A DNA stretch of 64,000 bases from Trichobilharzia regenti (taxonomy: Eukaryota > Platyhelminthes > Trematoda > Strigeidida > Schistosomatidae): positions 223,128-287,127 of the forward strand of contig CALYDD020000394.1 in the NCBI GenBank assembly GCA_944472135.2. Reading direction: 5' to 3'. Positions 47,001 through 59,250 of this stretch are shown here, one piece after another. Each line of letters opens with the position of its first letter. The stretch's first letter is position 1. The notes beneath the pieces were generated by a model. That model was not told the DNA's origin and did no database searches. It was given only the letters and a program-made list of their open reading frames with translations. The position numbers and the translations under genes were made by a program.

Positions 47001-50000
47001 AAATGTGTACAGCTTTGATGTAATTCCTATTGAAGTTAATACCGAAAGTTTCATGAGTAATGATGATGGAATTATCAGCCATTAGAAATTGAGACGCAAG
47101 GAATATCACATATTTCTCTAGATGTTGTTTGTTCTTTGGAGAAGTGTAAATTCGACTACATGTCATCTGTTTGGTTCGCCTGCTGTCACTGTCGTCCACA
47201 GATCTTGTGTTTTTGTTCTTCGACTGTGACTACAAGGTGTCAGAGAACTTCCTTGTTAAGCGGATTAATATAATCGCTCTTGTGAGCAAACAAAACAAGT
47301 ATAACTGCAATTTGATAATCCCTCCTTTCAAGTGTGACTCTTTTGAAAGCAACTTTTGAATAATCAGCTGAGTATGTCAATAAAGTGAATTGATCATTTT
47401 TATCCACTCATATAAACACTTCAATGTGACACAGCTCTAACCGTTTGCAAGGTTCCAAATTCTTGTTAAACGTCACTGAATACTTTCTCGCATATTTTTC
47501 CTGCTCACCAGATAACACAATTCGGAAACCACATTTTATGGAAAACGTTCTCTCATATTTCTCGTGACCGCTTCAGAAGAATGATTTTGAATGCTCATCG
47601 TGTAACTTGAACTCCATATATAAACAGCTCGAAGATGACTAGCGTCTCACATTGCCTCATTCAGCTTGACTGATAACTGAGCTCCGTCATGCTCTCGTTA
47701 ACTGCAACTGAGACGTAATGGTTAATAAGAACTATTGCAATGATGTTTTCATAGCGTGAACTAAAACAGCAATACAGGAAACGGTTTTCAATGAATTTAC
47801 TGTACTCTTCGTAAAACTAATCCAACAATATTTGATTCCGAATTCATTAGGGTTATTTATTTCATGGTTATTTTCTCTGTTTATTATTAGACTGCCATTC
47901 AGTGCTACTTAGTAAGACATTTCAAATTATTTTATGAACGCGTCCTAGAGATGACTCATCAAGAGTTTCATTTCACACTTTTGAGTCGGCTGGGTCTGTA
48001 TTTATAAATTCTGACAATAAGCAAGAGCGTTCTCTGTCTCGAAACAGTTTTCTGGACGAAATATTAAGTAAACTAACAAACCCTTTATTCAAGGTGAAAT
48101 TTCATACAAACGGAAGCATTTTCTTATTTTGAAGCCTCTATTTGCATTTGTTCGCAATTCTCAGGCAGTCAATTCTGTGCTGACGTGTACCTTGAAGTCC
48201 TATTCACAGTTTCGTCGTCTGAATGAGGATAAAGCAACAAAGTGTCGTTCTTTGCACGCTTATGCACTTGTTACGAATATGTGTCTGTTTTTGAATGAAG
48301 AAGGTGATGCTGAGAACTGGATTTTTCAGTACTTTATCCAAAAGTGACTATACTGAGGTCGCCGTTACGTATATAAATCGAATGCTTCTTGATAATCGGC
48401 AAATCCAATCCGTCTTTAAAGTATCTCATGACTGAATAGGTGAATTGGACTGTCTTCACACCCAAATATGATACTGGGCATGGCCAGCATACTTGATAAT
48501 TCTTCCTGTCATATGTCGAAATCTGTGGAGATATGTGAGACAGAGTAAGCAATGAAACATTTGAATAGCTGAAATTCATTGTAGTTTACTTATTCGAATA
48601 AACAGCACTTAGAGATGATTGAGTGTTATTCGTCATTGTGTGACTTGTGGATTTCGTAGATAAGTTGGAATGTGGTGAAGGTGACAGGTAAACAAAGAGA
48701 AGCTCAACAGTGTCAGTTGTGTATTGCAACAGCGTACATATTCAAGTGGTAGTTAGGCAAAACGGCAGTATGGGAAAACAACAAGCGTTCAGTGCGATTC
48801 CTCGACTTTTATTAAGCCTTGAAATATAATGAAATTCATCTTTGCATCATTTTGAAGAATCCTCTAGATTCACAGTTATCCACCGGAGAGGCATTTCTGA
48901 CTGTTGCGTGGAAGTGTACTCGGAATACACTTTTGCTGTTTGTAACATCATTTGTTGTTTGTAAAGTGGCTAGTTCTCAGGTATCTTTATGGCCAGCTGT
49001 CACAGCGGTTTCAAATTATGTAAAACAATTTGAAAGTCTTCTTTGTACATGAAACTCTGATCCATCAATTCAGTTCTTGTGTGAATTACTTGTTCCACAT
49101 CTACAAAATAATACAAGTAATACAGAGTGATAGATTCTTTTGAAGGATGGTACCGTGATCCACATAGCAGATCACGGTGTCTTTTCAGGAAGTGTTCGCG
49201 GTCCGCTCACCGCAACACAGTGATAATGGTTTCACTAAGTATACATATCAGAATAACTGATGAATGCAGTTTGTTACATAAGCTTTAGCGGAGACTTATT
49301 TCCCTATGCATTTGGGAAACCGATATATTCTGGGGTCGACCACCTAAATTTTGCTCAGCCAAGGTTAAATTTGCATTGACAAATGTGACGCTTATTCTTA
49401 TATGCTTCTAATTCACAGGTATTTCAATGGTTCTCTAACTGATGATAAAATCCTGTACCCAATCAATCGAATCCTTACAAACCCATAATTGAATAATTAT
49501 TTCATCCTGAGAGGACGGTATAGCACAAAAGCCGTACACATTCTAAAGCTGGATTCGAAATACTGTTGCAAGACGAGGGTTCTCAGGCAATAATTTCTAA
49601 AATGATCAATCACTTCTTGATTTATATTTGTCTTGACTATTTTCAAATCTCCTGGTTGTTTATATTTATCGTCAAATATCGAACTATGCTTAGTCGTTAT
49701 GACTAGCAGATCGTTGTTTCAATGACGCAATAGGCCTAAAGTTCAATCCTTGCATAAAATGAATAGTCGGACGCATCCGCCACGCTGAAACAACCCAACT
49801 TACAGCGCTCACTGATAACCACTTTGGTTAAAGCCCATATCATTTAGATATGTAGGGAACTACAATAGATTGCTGGACGATGTCATATTAACCAACTAAT
49901 ACACCCAAAAACACTCGCGCAGTATTTTTGAGTAACATGAAAACACCACGTTAGGAGTAATAAAATGTACATCTAGTGAGTAACTTGTTTTCTTAAGGCA

Positions 50001-50696
50001 ACTGTCCCTGGCTGATAACATAATGAAGTCGACCACTTTTTCTTCAGGCCAGTTGTATTTCATTATCACTTACTGCTGTGCAAATTTATATCAGTATTAA
50101 GTGAAATTAATTTAGTTTTCATGCATTCATGGGAGAAAGGTGGATTTGCAAGTCTCCTTTCGTATTATCTAGCCTGAATCGAAAGTTTAAATTTTGCCGC
50201 GCTAGAAAAACACAATATTTCCCTGCCCCCCCCACATATTTTAAACATTCGAGAAGTAATTCGGAACAAAGATTCGCTGAATAACTCAGGCATAGTGACA
50301 TTTGGACATTTAGCAAACTAGCAGCCTTAAATCACAAAAATGGTGGAGCGTATTCGTTGTCTAGGTAAGGAAAATTTCAATATAATCAATGATAGCAGTA
50401 CCAATAAGAGGTTGATGACCAGTAACAGCTGTAATTCAACCGGATATGGGTTTTACTCAGTCATACTCACGAAGCGTGTTTAAATCATTCAAAGAAATTA
50501 TAGACTCAGAACTCTCAGTATCAGTCATGAGACACTGAAACTTTCCTGAACTTGTGATAAAGGTTTTCATCAGGCTACAATGAATACTGTGGAATATTGG
50601 GAGAGTAATTGACTGCATATCACCTTGAAATTGAGAGAATCATGCGAAATCTGAGAAACGCAAGCGCTCGAACTCCGGAAAGGAGACTTCATTTGG
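47001..50696. other. No gene recognised
   Basis: Mostly unassigned AT-rich DNA. A perfect 9-bp hairpin (ACCGTGATC at 49152-49160 with GATCACGGT at 49170-49178) is followed by a smaller GCGGT/ACCGC hairpin. No frame shows a known motif. Confidence 0.4.
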
Positions 50697-51265
50697 CTAA
50701 TCTCGTATCTTGAAAACGACAAGTGCTTCGTGGATGAATCTCTCATATGCTAAACATGGTTCAATATTTTTGCCTTTTTTCTGCAATCTATCAGTTGTCG
50801 ATGACAGATTGAATTTCGATTCATGAAGACTTGCATTAACAACCACAGACAGCAGTACATCAGTCATTGGTGTGTTGTGAGCTGGGTATTCAATGTTGAC
50901 TTCGCCATATGTAATACATAAATCGTTAGCAGTTCGGAAAGTGGAGGAAGGAATAAGAACCAGCACTTTACCTAGTTTCCGAATGATAATACCATCAATT
51001 AGACGATTGCGTGGTTCAGTTCGTATGTTATCAACAAATTCTCGCTTGAAGCTGGTATCAGAAGCTGTTGAATAAAATTTCGAATGTATCACTTGTGGGC
51101 AGGAGCGTGTTTTTTGAACTCAGACGTCTCTCTTGTTTCAAAAGAAGTGCCATAGATTTCATGTATAAGGAGTCGACGGAGCTCATCATTTTGCAGATAA
51201 ATTGATTCATATTGAAACACGAGAGTTACAGAAGACGTTACGAATCCAGGCCAATCTCAATAATG
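50697..51265 (-). pseudogene. Coding-like minus-strand relic, family unknown
   Basis: A 131-codon frame (51092-50697) contains RNRLIDGIIIRKLGKVLVLI, NDLCITYGEVNIEYP, MTDVLLSVVVNASLHESKF and ERFIHEALVVFKIRD. In another frame just upstream (about 51245-51100) the sense strand reads VTLVFQYESIYLQNDELRRL, then HEIYGTSFETRETSEFKK before a stop. Both stretches have protein-like composition and lie end to end with a frame change, suggesting one decayed gene or element ORF. I do not recognise the family. The BEL/Pao relic nearby is on the other strand, so they are not obviously one element. Confidence 0.4.
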
Positions 51266-51619
51266 AAATGAGCTGAAAGTTTGACATCACGATCTTTATT
51301 CGACACACAACAGGTATCCAAGCATTCCAGGTAATTGGCGATTTCCCACGACGAATGGTGGACAGAAAACTTCTCAAGATTATTCAGTTATTTACAGTTA
51401 TTAATAGTTGCATTTCACAATGACCGAATCACAGGAAACAAGGCAACAACACAAATGGGGTAGAATGCAGTCACTTATAAGCCTGAGATGAGAGGCGAGT
51501 TCGCGTCAGAATTGAAGGAATCTCTGGGCGCCATTGTTAGTAATATGTGCATGCTAATGTTCACGAAATTAAACACTTTGATGGCAATACTAGTGAATGT
51601 TGAATGTCTTCCAGCCAGT
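51266..51619. other. No gene recognised
   Basis: Spacer between the minus-strand relic and the BEL/Pao remnant; stops in all frames that I checked. Confidence 0.4.
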
Positions 51620-52085
51620 TTTGAAAAGCAGTTGAGAGTTAATTGCCTGAGATGGAAAAGAGTTTGACTTATCTTCTACATCTTATTGTGGAAAGACAAG
51701 AGAGGCTGTTGAAGCACGTGTAGCATTTCCTCCAGACGTCAGTAATGAAATAGCCATGCAGATACTGAATGATTCATTTGGACAAGAATATGCAAATGCT
51801 CGTTCAAGTTCTGGAAAAATTATAAGAGGTTCTGAAGCCGTTAGTTTGACTGAAATTTTCTTCCTCATTTTGATTCAAGATTCCGTTACGCCCATATCAT
51901 GCTGGAGAGCATCAGATGCTTTTCTTATCTGGACTGTCTCATAAATCTAGAACGAATTTTCAGCAGACTAGCAATCAAAATGCGGGCGAAATGGGTTGAT
52001 GTTGCTGGTTGAATTTTGGTGGCCAGTAAAGTGCTAGAATCCGAAGACCTAGTGTGGTTTGTAGAGGGGAGAGTGCGATTGCCCT
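51620..52085 (+). pseudogene. BEL/Pao retrotransposon gag relic
   Basis: The plus-strand frame from 51684 reads YCGKTREAVEARVAFPPDVS, then IAMQILNDSFGQEYANARS. This matches the layout of BEL/Pao gag proteins, where a (Y)CSG.A..AI helix is followed by an IL...FG...ARA block. After a frameshift near 51890 the next frame has ERIFSRLAIKMRAKWVDVAG, a TGA, then ESEDLVWFVEGRVR (52061-52078), the typical FVEGRVR block that closes this gag region. No protease, RT, integrase or LTR was recognised nearby. The family assignment is from recalled motif layout, not a search. Confidence 0.7.
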
Positions 52086-55000
52086 AAGCACTTTTCGGAA
52101 TGTTCGTTGGGCGCAACGCGGACATCAACTAAGAGAAGTCTGCAGGGAGTGGGTATCCTGTGTCTCCTTTTATTGTAGTTCAGTAGTACATTGCAAGGCG
52201 ACCTGACAGTATTCAAGGAAAACCTAAAGGTAGCATCTTGTGTGAAGTTTCTCTTTGCTTGGTGAAATGAGCTGAAACCAAATAAATGACCGTCGAAGAG
52301 AGGAAACAAACTGCTGGGAAGCTAAGTTTCTTACGCTTGACTCAAATTAGGCCACATCGCAATGTAGTGTTATTCATGAAATAAGCCAAATGTGAATGCA
52401 TGTAAGATATATGTATGACAGGGTGCGGCTTGATGATCAACTGTTTGAAAAGAGACACTTTGCTGAATCACTCCCTCTGATTTTCCTCATTTCCCTATTC
52501 GAATTTCAAAATAGGATGTTTATTTCACAATGCAGACAATATCTATCAGTGAAAATATTATCTCGTCATCCTGCTGTTAGTGTTATGACTTTAAATTACA
52601 GAAATCTGGAGATTAGTGAATACGTAACTGACGCAACTGGGATCAGCGATTCGATCCATCACTATGCTACCTCAATGATGCGGCTAAGATCAGTACTGTC
52701 AAATGTTTGCATTCCTATTGATGAGGTGGCGAAATCAGGTTGAATGGTGGCCTATTCGATCACATCGTGTTCAAATGCATGGAATTTCAATTCTTCCATA
52801 TTAAATATAACCTTCCAGGAGGCCAATGAGCAGCGCTGACGCTCCTCATGACATAAGGTGAATTTGGCTGATCTCGATGATACTGTTGTCAATTAAAAAT
52901 CCCACCAACTGATGAATTGAAAAGTTGAATTATATAAAATCCAGGTTTAATGTAAATAAGTTAGCTTCGATTGGTGTGCTAATGACTCAGAATGAGAACA
53001 CCGAATCCATCTGACCAGTAGGAATAAGTTAAATATTTGCGTGAATAAAATGTATTTAGAAGACAGACAGTTAACATTATAAAGAAAGTGAATTATTTAA
53101 TTAAAAGTGTTCATGAAATCCACTGCACAGCAGTACATTTCAATAATGTCCAGAAGACACGTTTCACGGTCTAGCGTGAGGAAGAAATTCATATTCTCTT
53201 CTAGTTTTCTCTTCCCGCTCCTGTTGAAAAAATGAAAGATGGTGAGCATTATTGACTTCATGAAAGAGCAAGAAACGCTGAATGTTATGAGTAAAGGGAG
53301 AAACACGAATGAATCGACCAGTATTCACTATCGGTGTGAATAATTTGACTTGAAGAAGACACGTCATTCCTCACCCAGAATGACAGATAGTCAGTGAGTG
53401 CAGTCAACTTCATCCAATCGCATATTTCAGATATCTTAAACGCATTTATTCGCGCTAATGTGCGTGTGTCTCTGTGGCTGTGGGTGTGAATGATGGTGTA
53501 TTGGGAATTTCTGACGTGGTTCAAATCTACTTGACCACAACTGGTCTTCACTCGAGAAGAAGTAGTCGATTGGGTTTTGTTGAATGTGAAGTCTGTGATA
53601 CACTGCATGATTGCCTTCAAAATACTAAATGTGATTTCAGATGATATGATATGACATGAGTAAATTGGTGATCCAGCGATGATCACACAAACCCTGTCTC
53701 TGTTGTTCAACATACAAATTTCAGTTAAACATATTTATCTATGTAGGCAGTATGTCAGTTTCTCTCATCAGTCGATTTTCAAGAATCAAATGTGCGGAGT
53801 TCGTATTAGATAGTAGGTTAATCTTACTTTCCAACCTCTCGATGGCAGTCTTTGAATTTTTCTGAGCACTTGAAAAAAAGAGCAATGTAAAAGTGACATA
53901 TTAGTCAAAAAAGCAAGCTTTATTCATCAGCTTTATTCATGCGTAGACTCCTTGTCCTACATTTGACAGGATCTGACAAAGCCTGGAGTAATAAATGCAT
54001 TGGATAATTTCCTTTGTCTAGAAGATGTTTGATGCAGGACATTTCTTGCTCAATCTGTCAACACTGCCTCTATTGTGAAACACTCATGTGTAAGTAAGTC
54101 ACTGGTAATAAACTGGGAGGCAGCGGTTATTCCAAAACCTTCGTTGCGATAACGATAAACCATCGTTGTCATTGTTGCTTTTGATTTTCACAAATGTATT
54201 GATTTATCTACCTGACGCGTAATAGCACACACGTGAACACATCGGGAATTTTCTCCGCTACTAAATTCCTTTTATCTCTGTCACATAATTTTACTACATT
54301 TTGCGCAAACACGAATACTGATCTGGTTCCTTCCTAACATTTCCACTCTGAGTAAGCATGTGCTTCAGCCACTGTGTACCTTAACTTTCGCCTTTGCATA
54401 CTGATGATTGCCGTCTGAGCATTGATCCCTTAATGTACTTCTCAGCCTATGCTAGTTTCTGTGATCAGTGGACATTCTTCACTGAATACACCTATATACA
54501 AGCAAATGTTGTGCACCGGCTACTAATTAATGCACAGTTGTCTGGAAACCTCGATATTTCAAGACAAATGTATTACTGATTTCAGTTATAAATACATAAC
54601 CATTGTCAAGCGAACAATGTTCACGTAATCCTAAAGGCTTATGAGCGGAATCTTTTGTGCTTTGTTTCTGTGATTAGATATTAATACATAAATAGAGTGT
54701 GTAAAACCCATGGACAAAACAGATTACACTTACAGATGTATAGGCCATACACCCTTCTTTCAACATATGAAGCTTCTACTGCATCCTTCAATTTCTGAAT
54801 ATCTGAAATTTGGATGATCATGCCTTTATTTTTAAAATCAATGTCACAGAATCAAATAGTGAAAGGTGATCATGCAGAATACTGTGAAATATCTTGTGGC
54901 TTGGTTCAGTGTGTTTAAGCAGATGACTAGCCAGTCTATGTGATCATTCAATCGAATGCTGATCATACAACCTCTTTGAAGACAGTCAAAACACCTTCGA

Positions 55001-55626
55001 GAAACGCTTACATGTGCTCATTATTTCTTATCATGTGTTGAAATCAAATAATTTCGACTTCCTCGTCATCGGTGGGCTGACAACTCTATCTTATATGACA
55101 ATTTACAGGAGTGTTTAAATTACATGAACTGCAGTCTCAACTACATCAGACAATGTCACAGACTTCAGAATCCACGTCATTTCACCCTACAGATGTGATG
55201 TGTGATAGCAAATGTAAAAGAAGAGCCTTCTGGTTGTGCACTTAATATTGATATTGTAACGTCCCATTCACTGACAACACTAACAGATTGAAAGCAAGAT
55301 GTATTATGTGAATGAGTGTGATATGAGAATAGATTTGACCTTCGAAAATTAACCCGATGAATTTCGGAAACTCATTTCCAGCATCTTCCAAGTCAGTGAT
55401 CTTACAGAATATAATACATATGTGAGTTGTCCAAAACGGATTACCTTCTATGCTTCCTGGTGGTTTAAACTGATCACAGTTATCTCCTCTTGCTACATCC
55501 ATCCTAGCTGATGAAGAAATTGAGGGAAAAGAACAAGTCATTGAAACAACGAGAAGGGAAACATTCACTGAAAGTATCATTACCAATAAAAAGGCATGCA
55601 ACTACAGACATATCAGAAAGTAAACC
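52086..55626. other. No gene recognised
   Basis: Unassigned. A 115-codon plus-strand frame (52396-52743) follows the BEL/Pao relic and could be more of that element, but I see no protease or RT motif in it. A 142-codon minus frame (53713-53285) has no recognisable domain. A GT-rich patch lies at 53458-53490. Confidence 0.4.
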
Positions 55627-55638
55627 ATCACACCAATC

Positions 55639-57589
55639 TTTTTGATGTTGTTTTGTTCTCTGAGCTGGATGGTTAGTTCGCGAAGCTTTCATCACCTTAC
55701 TGGGTGACATCCTCAGCGCATACTTCAATTTGAAGTGAGCTTTTAGATTTCTCCACGAGTTTATTAATCATCTCTCCTGGTGACCTTGGACGTGATGGGT
55801 TGTTTGTGTGTGTTTTCACACCTTCTAGGTTACTTGTATTGGAACCGGTTGTTTCTTTGACTTGAACTTTGACCCTTTGTGTGTGAAGTTTCTTCCTTAT
55901 TGGTTGATAAATTTTGTCTATCTCGATGTGTCTATTGATTGATGATTCACTGGAATACGCAAGCTTCTAAAAATTCTCTAGCATTCTTGTTATTTCCTCT
56001 GTCTAATATTTGAACGTTGTCCCAGTCGAATTGATGTCCGTAGTTGCGATCACTCCATCAACTCTGCTATCCGATTCCTAGAGAAAATCAGAGGCATCCA
56101 AATAGATGAACAAGAAATAATGGTATCATTCGACTTGACAGCATTATATACAACCATCGGACAAAACTTAGCAAAAGAAACCATGGAGCAATTACTTAGC
56201 AACGACGAACAACTGCCACAACAATCGAAAATGCAACACTCAAGCTGGATGGAATGCATAAATCTATGCCTAACAACATACTTCCAATTCAACGGCCAAA
56301 TATATGAACAAGTCAAAGGAACACCCATGGGATCGCCAATATCAGGTTTGATTGCAGAAGCAGTGATGCAAAGACTCGAAAATATAATTCTACCAAAGAT
56401 CAAACCCAAGATTTGGATACGCTACGTCGACGAAACATTTGTAATCATCAAAAGAAACGAATTAGATAAAACTCACAACTTAATAAACAACGTCTTCAAC
56501 GACATCAAATTCACAAGAGAAGAGGAATCCGAGAACAAAATACCATTTTTGGACGTCTTAGTCAAGCGAACAACCACAGGAGAATTAGAAACTCAAGCTT
56601 ATAGGAAATCAACTCACACAGACCAAATACCGAATTACAACAGCAACAACCCAATAACAGACAAAAGGAATTGCATGCAAACACTATTCAAGAGAGTAAG
56701 GACTCACTGCAGCACTCCCACCTTAAGAAAAATTGAAGAAAAGTATCTCATGGACGTCTTCCAAAAGAATGGATATCCACGGAATTTCATCAAGAGACAT
56801 ATACCCCCAAGCCAACCTACCAAAGCAAAAGCCACCAAGGAAAGCACAAAGAAAATTGCCTTACCATATATAAAAGATATCTCAGAAATCACTACAAGAC
56901 TCTTCAAACCTTTAGGAATTGACGTCGTACAAAAACCAACAAAGTCGCTGCACTCAATTCTATGTCAACCGAAAGAATCAACAACGAAAGAAGACAAAAC
57001 CAACATCATCTACAAAATAAACTGTACCAACTGCGAAAAACACTACATCGGCCAAAGTGGACGTCCCCTTCGTCTTCGTATCCACGAACATAAGCTAGCC
57101 GTCAAAAGACATGATATCCACTCCCTCATTTCACTACACACAGACAACTACGGACATCAATTCGACTGGGACAACGTTCAAATATAAGACAAAGGAAATA
57201 ACAAGAATGCTAGAGAATGTTTAGAAGCTTGGTATTCCAGTGAATCATCAATCAATAGACACATCGAGATAGACAAAATTTATCAACCAATAAGGAAGAA
57301 ACTTCACACACAAAGGGTCAAAGTTCAAGTCAAAGAAACAACCGGTTCCAATACAAGTAACCTAGAAGGTGTGAAAACACACACAAACAACCCATCACGT
57401 CCAAGGTCACCAGGAGAGATGATTAATAAACTCGTGGAGAAATCTAAAAGCTCACTTCAAATTGAAGTATGCGCTGAGGATGTCACCCAGTAAGGTGATG
57501 AAAGCTTCGCGAACTAACCATCCAGCTCAGAGAACAAAACAACATCAAAATCATCCACCTGAGCTACAAATCTTCTCTATCATATCCAA
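55639..57589 (+). mobile_element. PLE (CxxC GIY-YIG type) with inverted 3' end
   Basis: A plus-strand PLE body (56047-57493) and tail (57494-57589) are preceded by an inverted copy of its own last 400 bp (55639-56046), which includes the C-terminal coding part. The switch lies at 56046/56047. ATCACACCAATC (55627-55638) and ATCACCCCAATC (57590-57601) flank the whole, a 12-bp target-site duplication with one mismatch. Both outer ends are 3' ends. The tail also occurs in miniature at 1260-1462. Confidence 0.87.
56048..57493 (+). pseudogene. PLE RT plus GIY-YIG, one in-frame stop
   Basis: One frame is open from the junction (56048) to a TAA at 57185-57187, and continues in the same frame for 102 codons to TAA at 57491-57493. 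Counting from the ATG at 56120: motif A FDLTALYTT (residues 4-12), motif B GTPMGSPISG (67-76), motif C RYVDETF (101-107) with Glu in place of the second Asp of YVDD, FLDVLVKR thumb block (143-150), linker, then GIY-YIG YKINCTNCEKHYIGQSGRPL (298-317) with Arg 320 and HEH (322-324). The first stop falls within the C-terminal part of the nuclease. The inverted copy has a Leu codon at that site. The N-terminal RT portion is missing. Confidence 0.85.
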
Positions 57590-57601
57590 ATCACCCCAAT
57601 C

Positions 57602-59099
57602 AGTATGAAGTCAGTTATCTTGAGTTACAAATCAGCATTCCTAACTTTCCTGTTCGTACCTACAAACTATCAGGAGGGTTCAAAATTGAAATTAAAACCA
57701 ACTTAACAGGTGAGATTAGCTAAGAATATTTACTGGATAAATGTGAAGTAAGAATTCAAAATAAAACTATTTACCGATGTGAGTTTCACGCTGTTCGACA
57801 ATACATTTATGAAGGGAATGCTCTTCTTGGAACGGACCTGTGTGTAAATGTATTTAAACATCATATCAATTCATGCTTATTATCTTGGAAAAATAGTGCT
57901 AGATAAATATTTGAAAAATGTGAATAGATTCATGGAATGCGGTCCATCTCAGGTATCCTCCTCAACGGTTAAATTATATACTGGATGCTGACAAAGTGAC
58001 AAGAACCACACATAAAAATCAGTTGTCATAAAGTCAATTCACCATATAGGTCAGCGTTTTTGAGTGTGTATGCCAAACCTGAAAATACAGAAAATGATAA
58101 TCAAAGTTGAGAGATTATGCAAAAGAATAGTTTCTAATACAGCACTCATCACAGCCTCTTTATTCCCTCGCATACTCAAGGATAATTTCTCAACATCTTC
58201 TACTGGTTATCAAAATGGAATGACACTGACCACACGCAATTACCCAATTCTCATAATATTAAATAAGGGCGAAATTGATTCTCTTCAAACATTCGTTTCC
58301 TGTGAGGTTGTTTTCTATCAACTTAGGAATAAATATCTCTATCGGTTGAATGAATTCTGATTTCCATTGGAATTGCTAGCTGACTGATCGAAATCGAGAC
58401 TTCAGCGCTTTTAATTGATGCGTGACTACAGGGTTTTGAACATGTGAATCCAAATGAAATGATCACATAATATGTACGTTAAACTGGGTTGTAGATTGAA
58501 GCAAGTTGATAGCATGTTGAAGAAAGCAGAATTGAAATTCCCTGAACACGTATCCTTCAAGCCACAACCTCAATGCAAAGCGTTCCTCTTAACACTTAAT
58601 CAGTGAGGAATCTCATAAGATAAGATAACTGTTTCAAGTCTGACAGTGTAGTTGCATATTTGTCAGATCTCACTGAAGTGTTCTGGTGGCTACTTCGTTC
58701 TCTCTAACTCAGAAGTAAAATGTTATATACAAGTACAATAACCGAATCTCATGTGATAAATATGTGGATAAAAGTAGTATACACAATTGACATAAATCTT
58801 GGAACACACCTGCGAATAATCTAGCTCCCAAATAGGGTTCGTTAAAGTTTCTTAAACAGTTGACATCTGAAAGAGTTTGTTAGTCATCGAAATTCCCAAA
58901 AATGTTCACTTACATTTCGTGGTGTCGTTGCCTGTTTTATGATTAATCATATCTAGTAGAAACAAGAGAATTGAGGAGAGCGACTTCATTAAACGGGACA
59001 GCTGTATTAGGTTAAGCATTCACTATGTAGAAAGCAGTGAGCCAATCAGTTATTATTGAAGCATGCATACACAGTAATGTATTCACTTTACAATAAAGT
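57602..59099. other. No gene recognised
   Basis: Unassigned AT-rich DNA. A 98-codon plus frame (58064-58360) has no motif. Confidence 0.45.
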
Positions 59100-59116
59100 A
59101 AATATCATCAGTATGA

Positions 59117-59250
59117 GTAAAACTTTTTTTTATTTTTGAATACAGCTTGATTCCACACTGTAGTTTTGGCACAAGTATGGAATTTTCAGCGTGGTTATCG
59201 GTAGCCCAAATTTCGCAGGTCGACCATAGATATCAGGTGTGCATCGGTGA
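59117..59250 (-). mobile_element. Headless SINE joined to the neighbouring PLE
   Basis: Minus-strand copy of the SINE body at 34925-35112: GATGCACACCTGATATCTAT to ATGGAATC-type 3' end, with an A/T-rich tail (59117-59140). The tRNA-like head is missing; similarity stops at the GATGCAC block, where the inverted PLE tail begins. Left-flank and right-flank repeats place it in the same insertion as the PLE. Confidence 0.75.

Noticed and set aside
53285..53713. A 142-codon minus-strand frame as a host gene
   Set aside because: No domain, low-complexity Ser/Thr/Ile content and no partner exons. Treated as chance.
57474..57530. CTGAGGA followed by a hairpin and GAAA in the PLE tail, resembling a hammerhead
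   Set aside because: An extra base follows CTGAGGA, no stem I can be formed, and the miniature copy at 1260-1462 does not conserve the core. The CTGAGGA is also coding sequence just before the stop.
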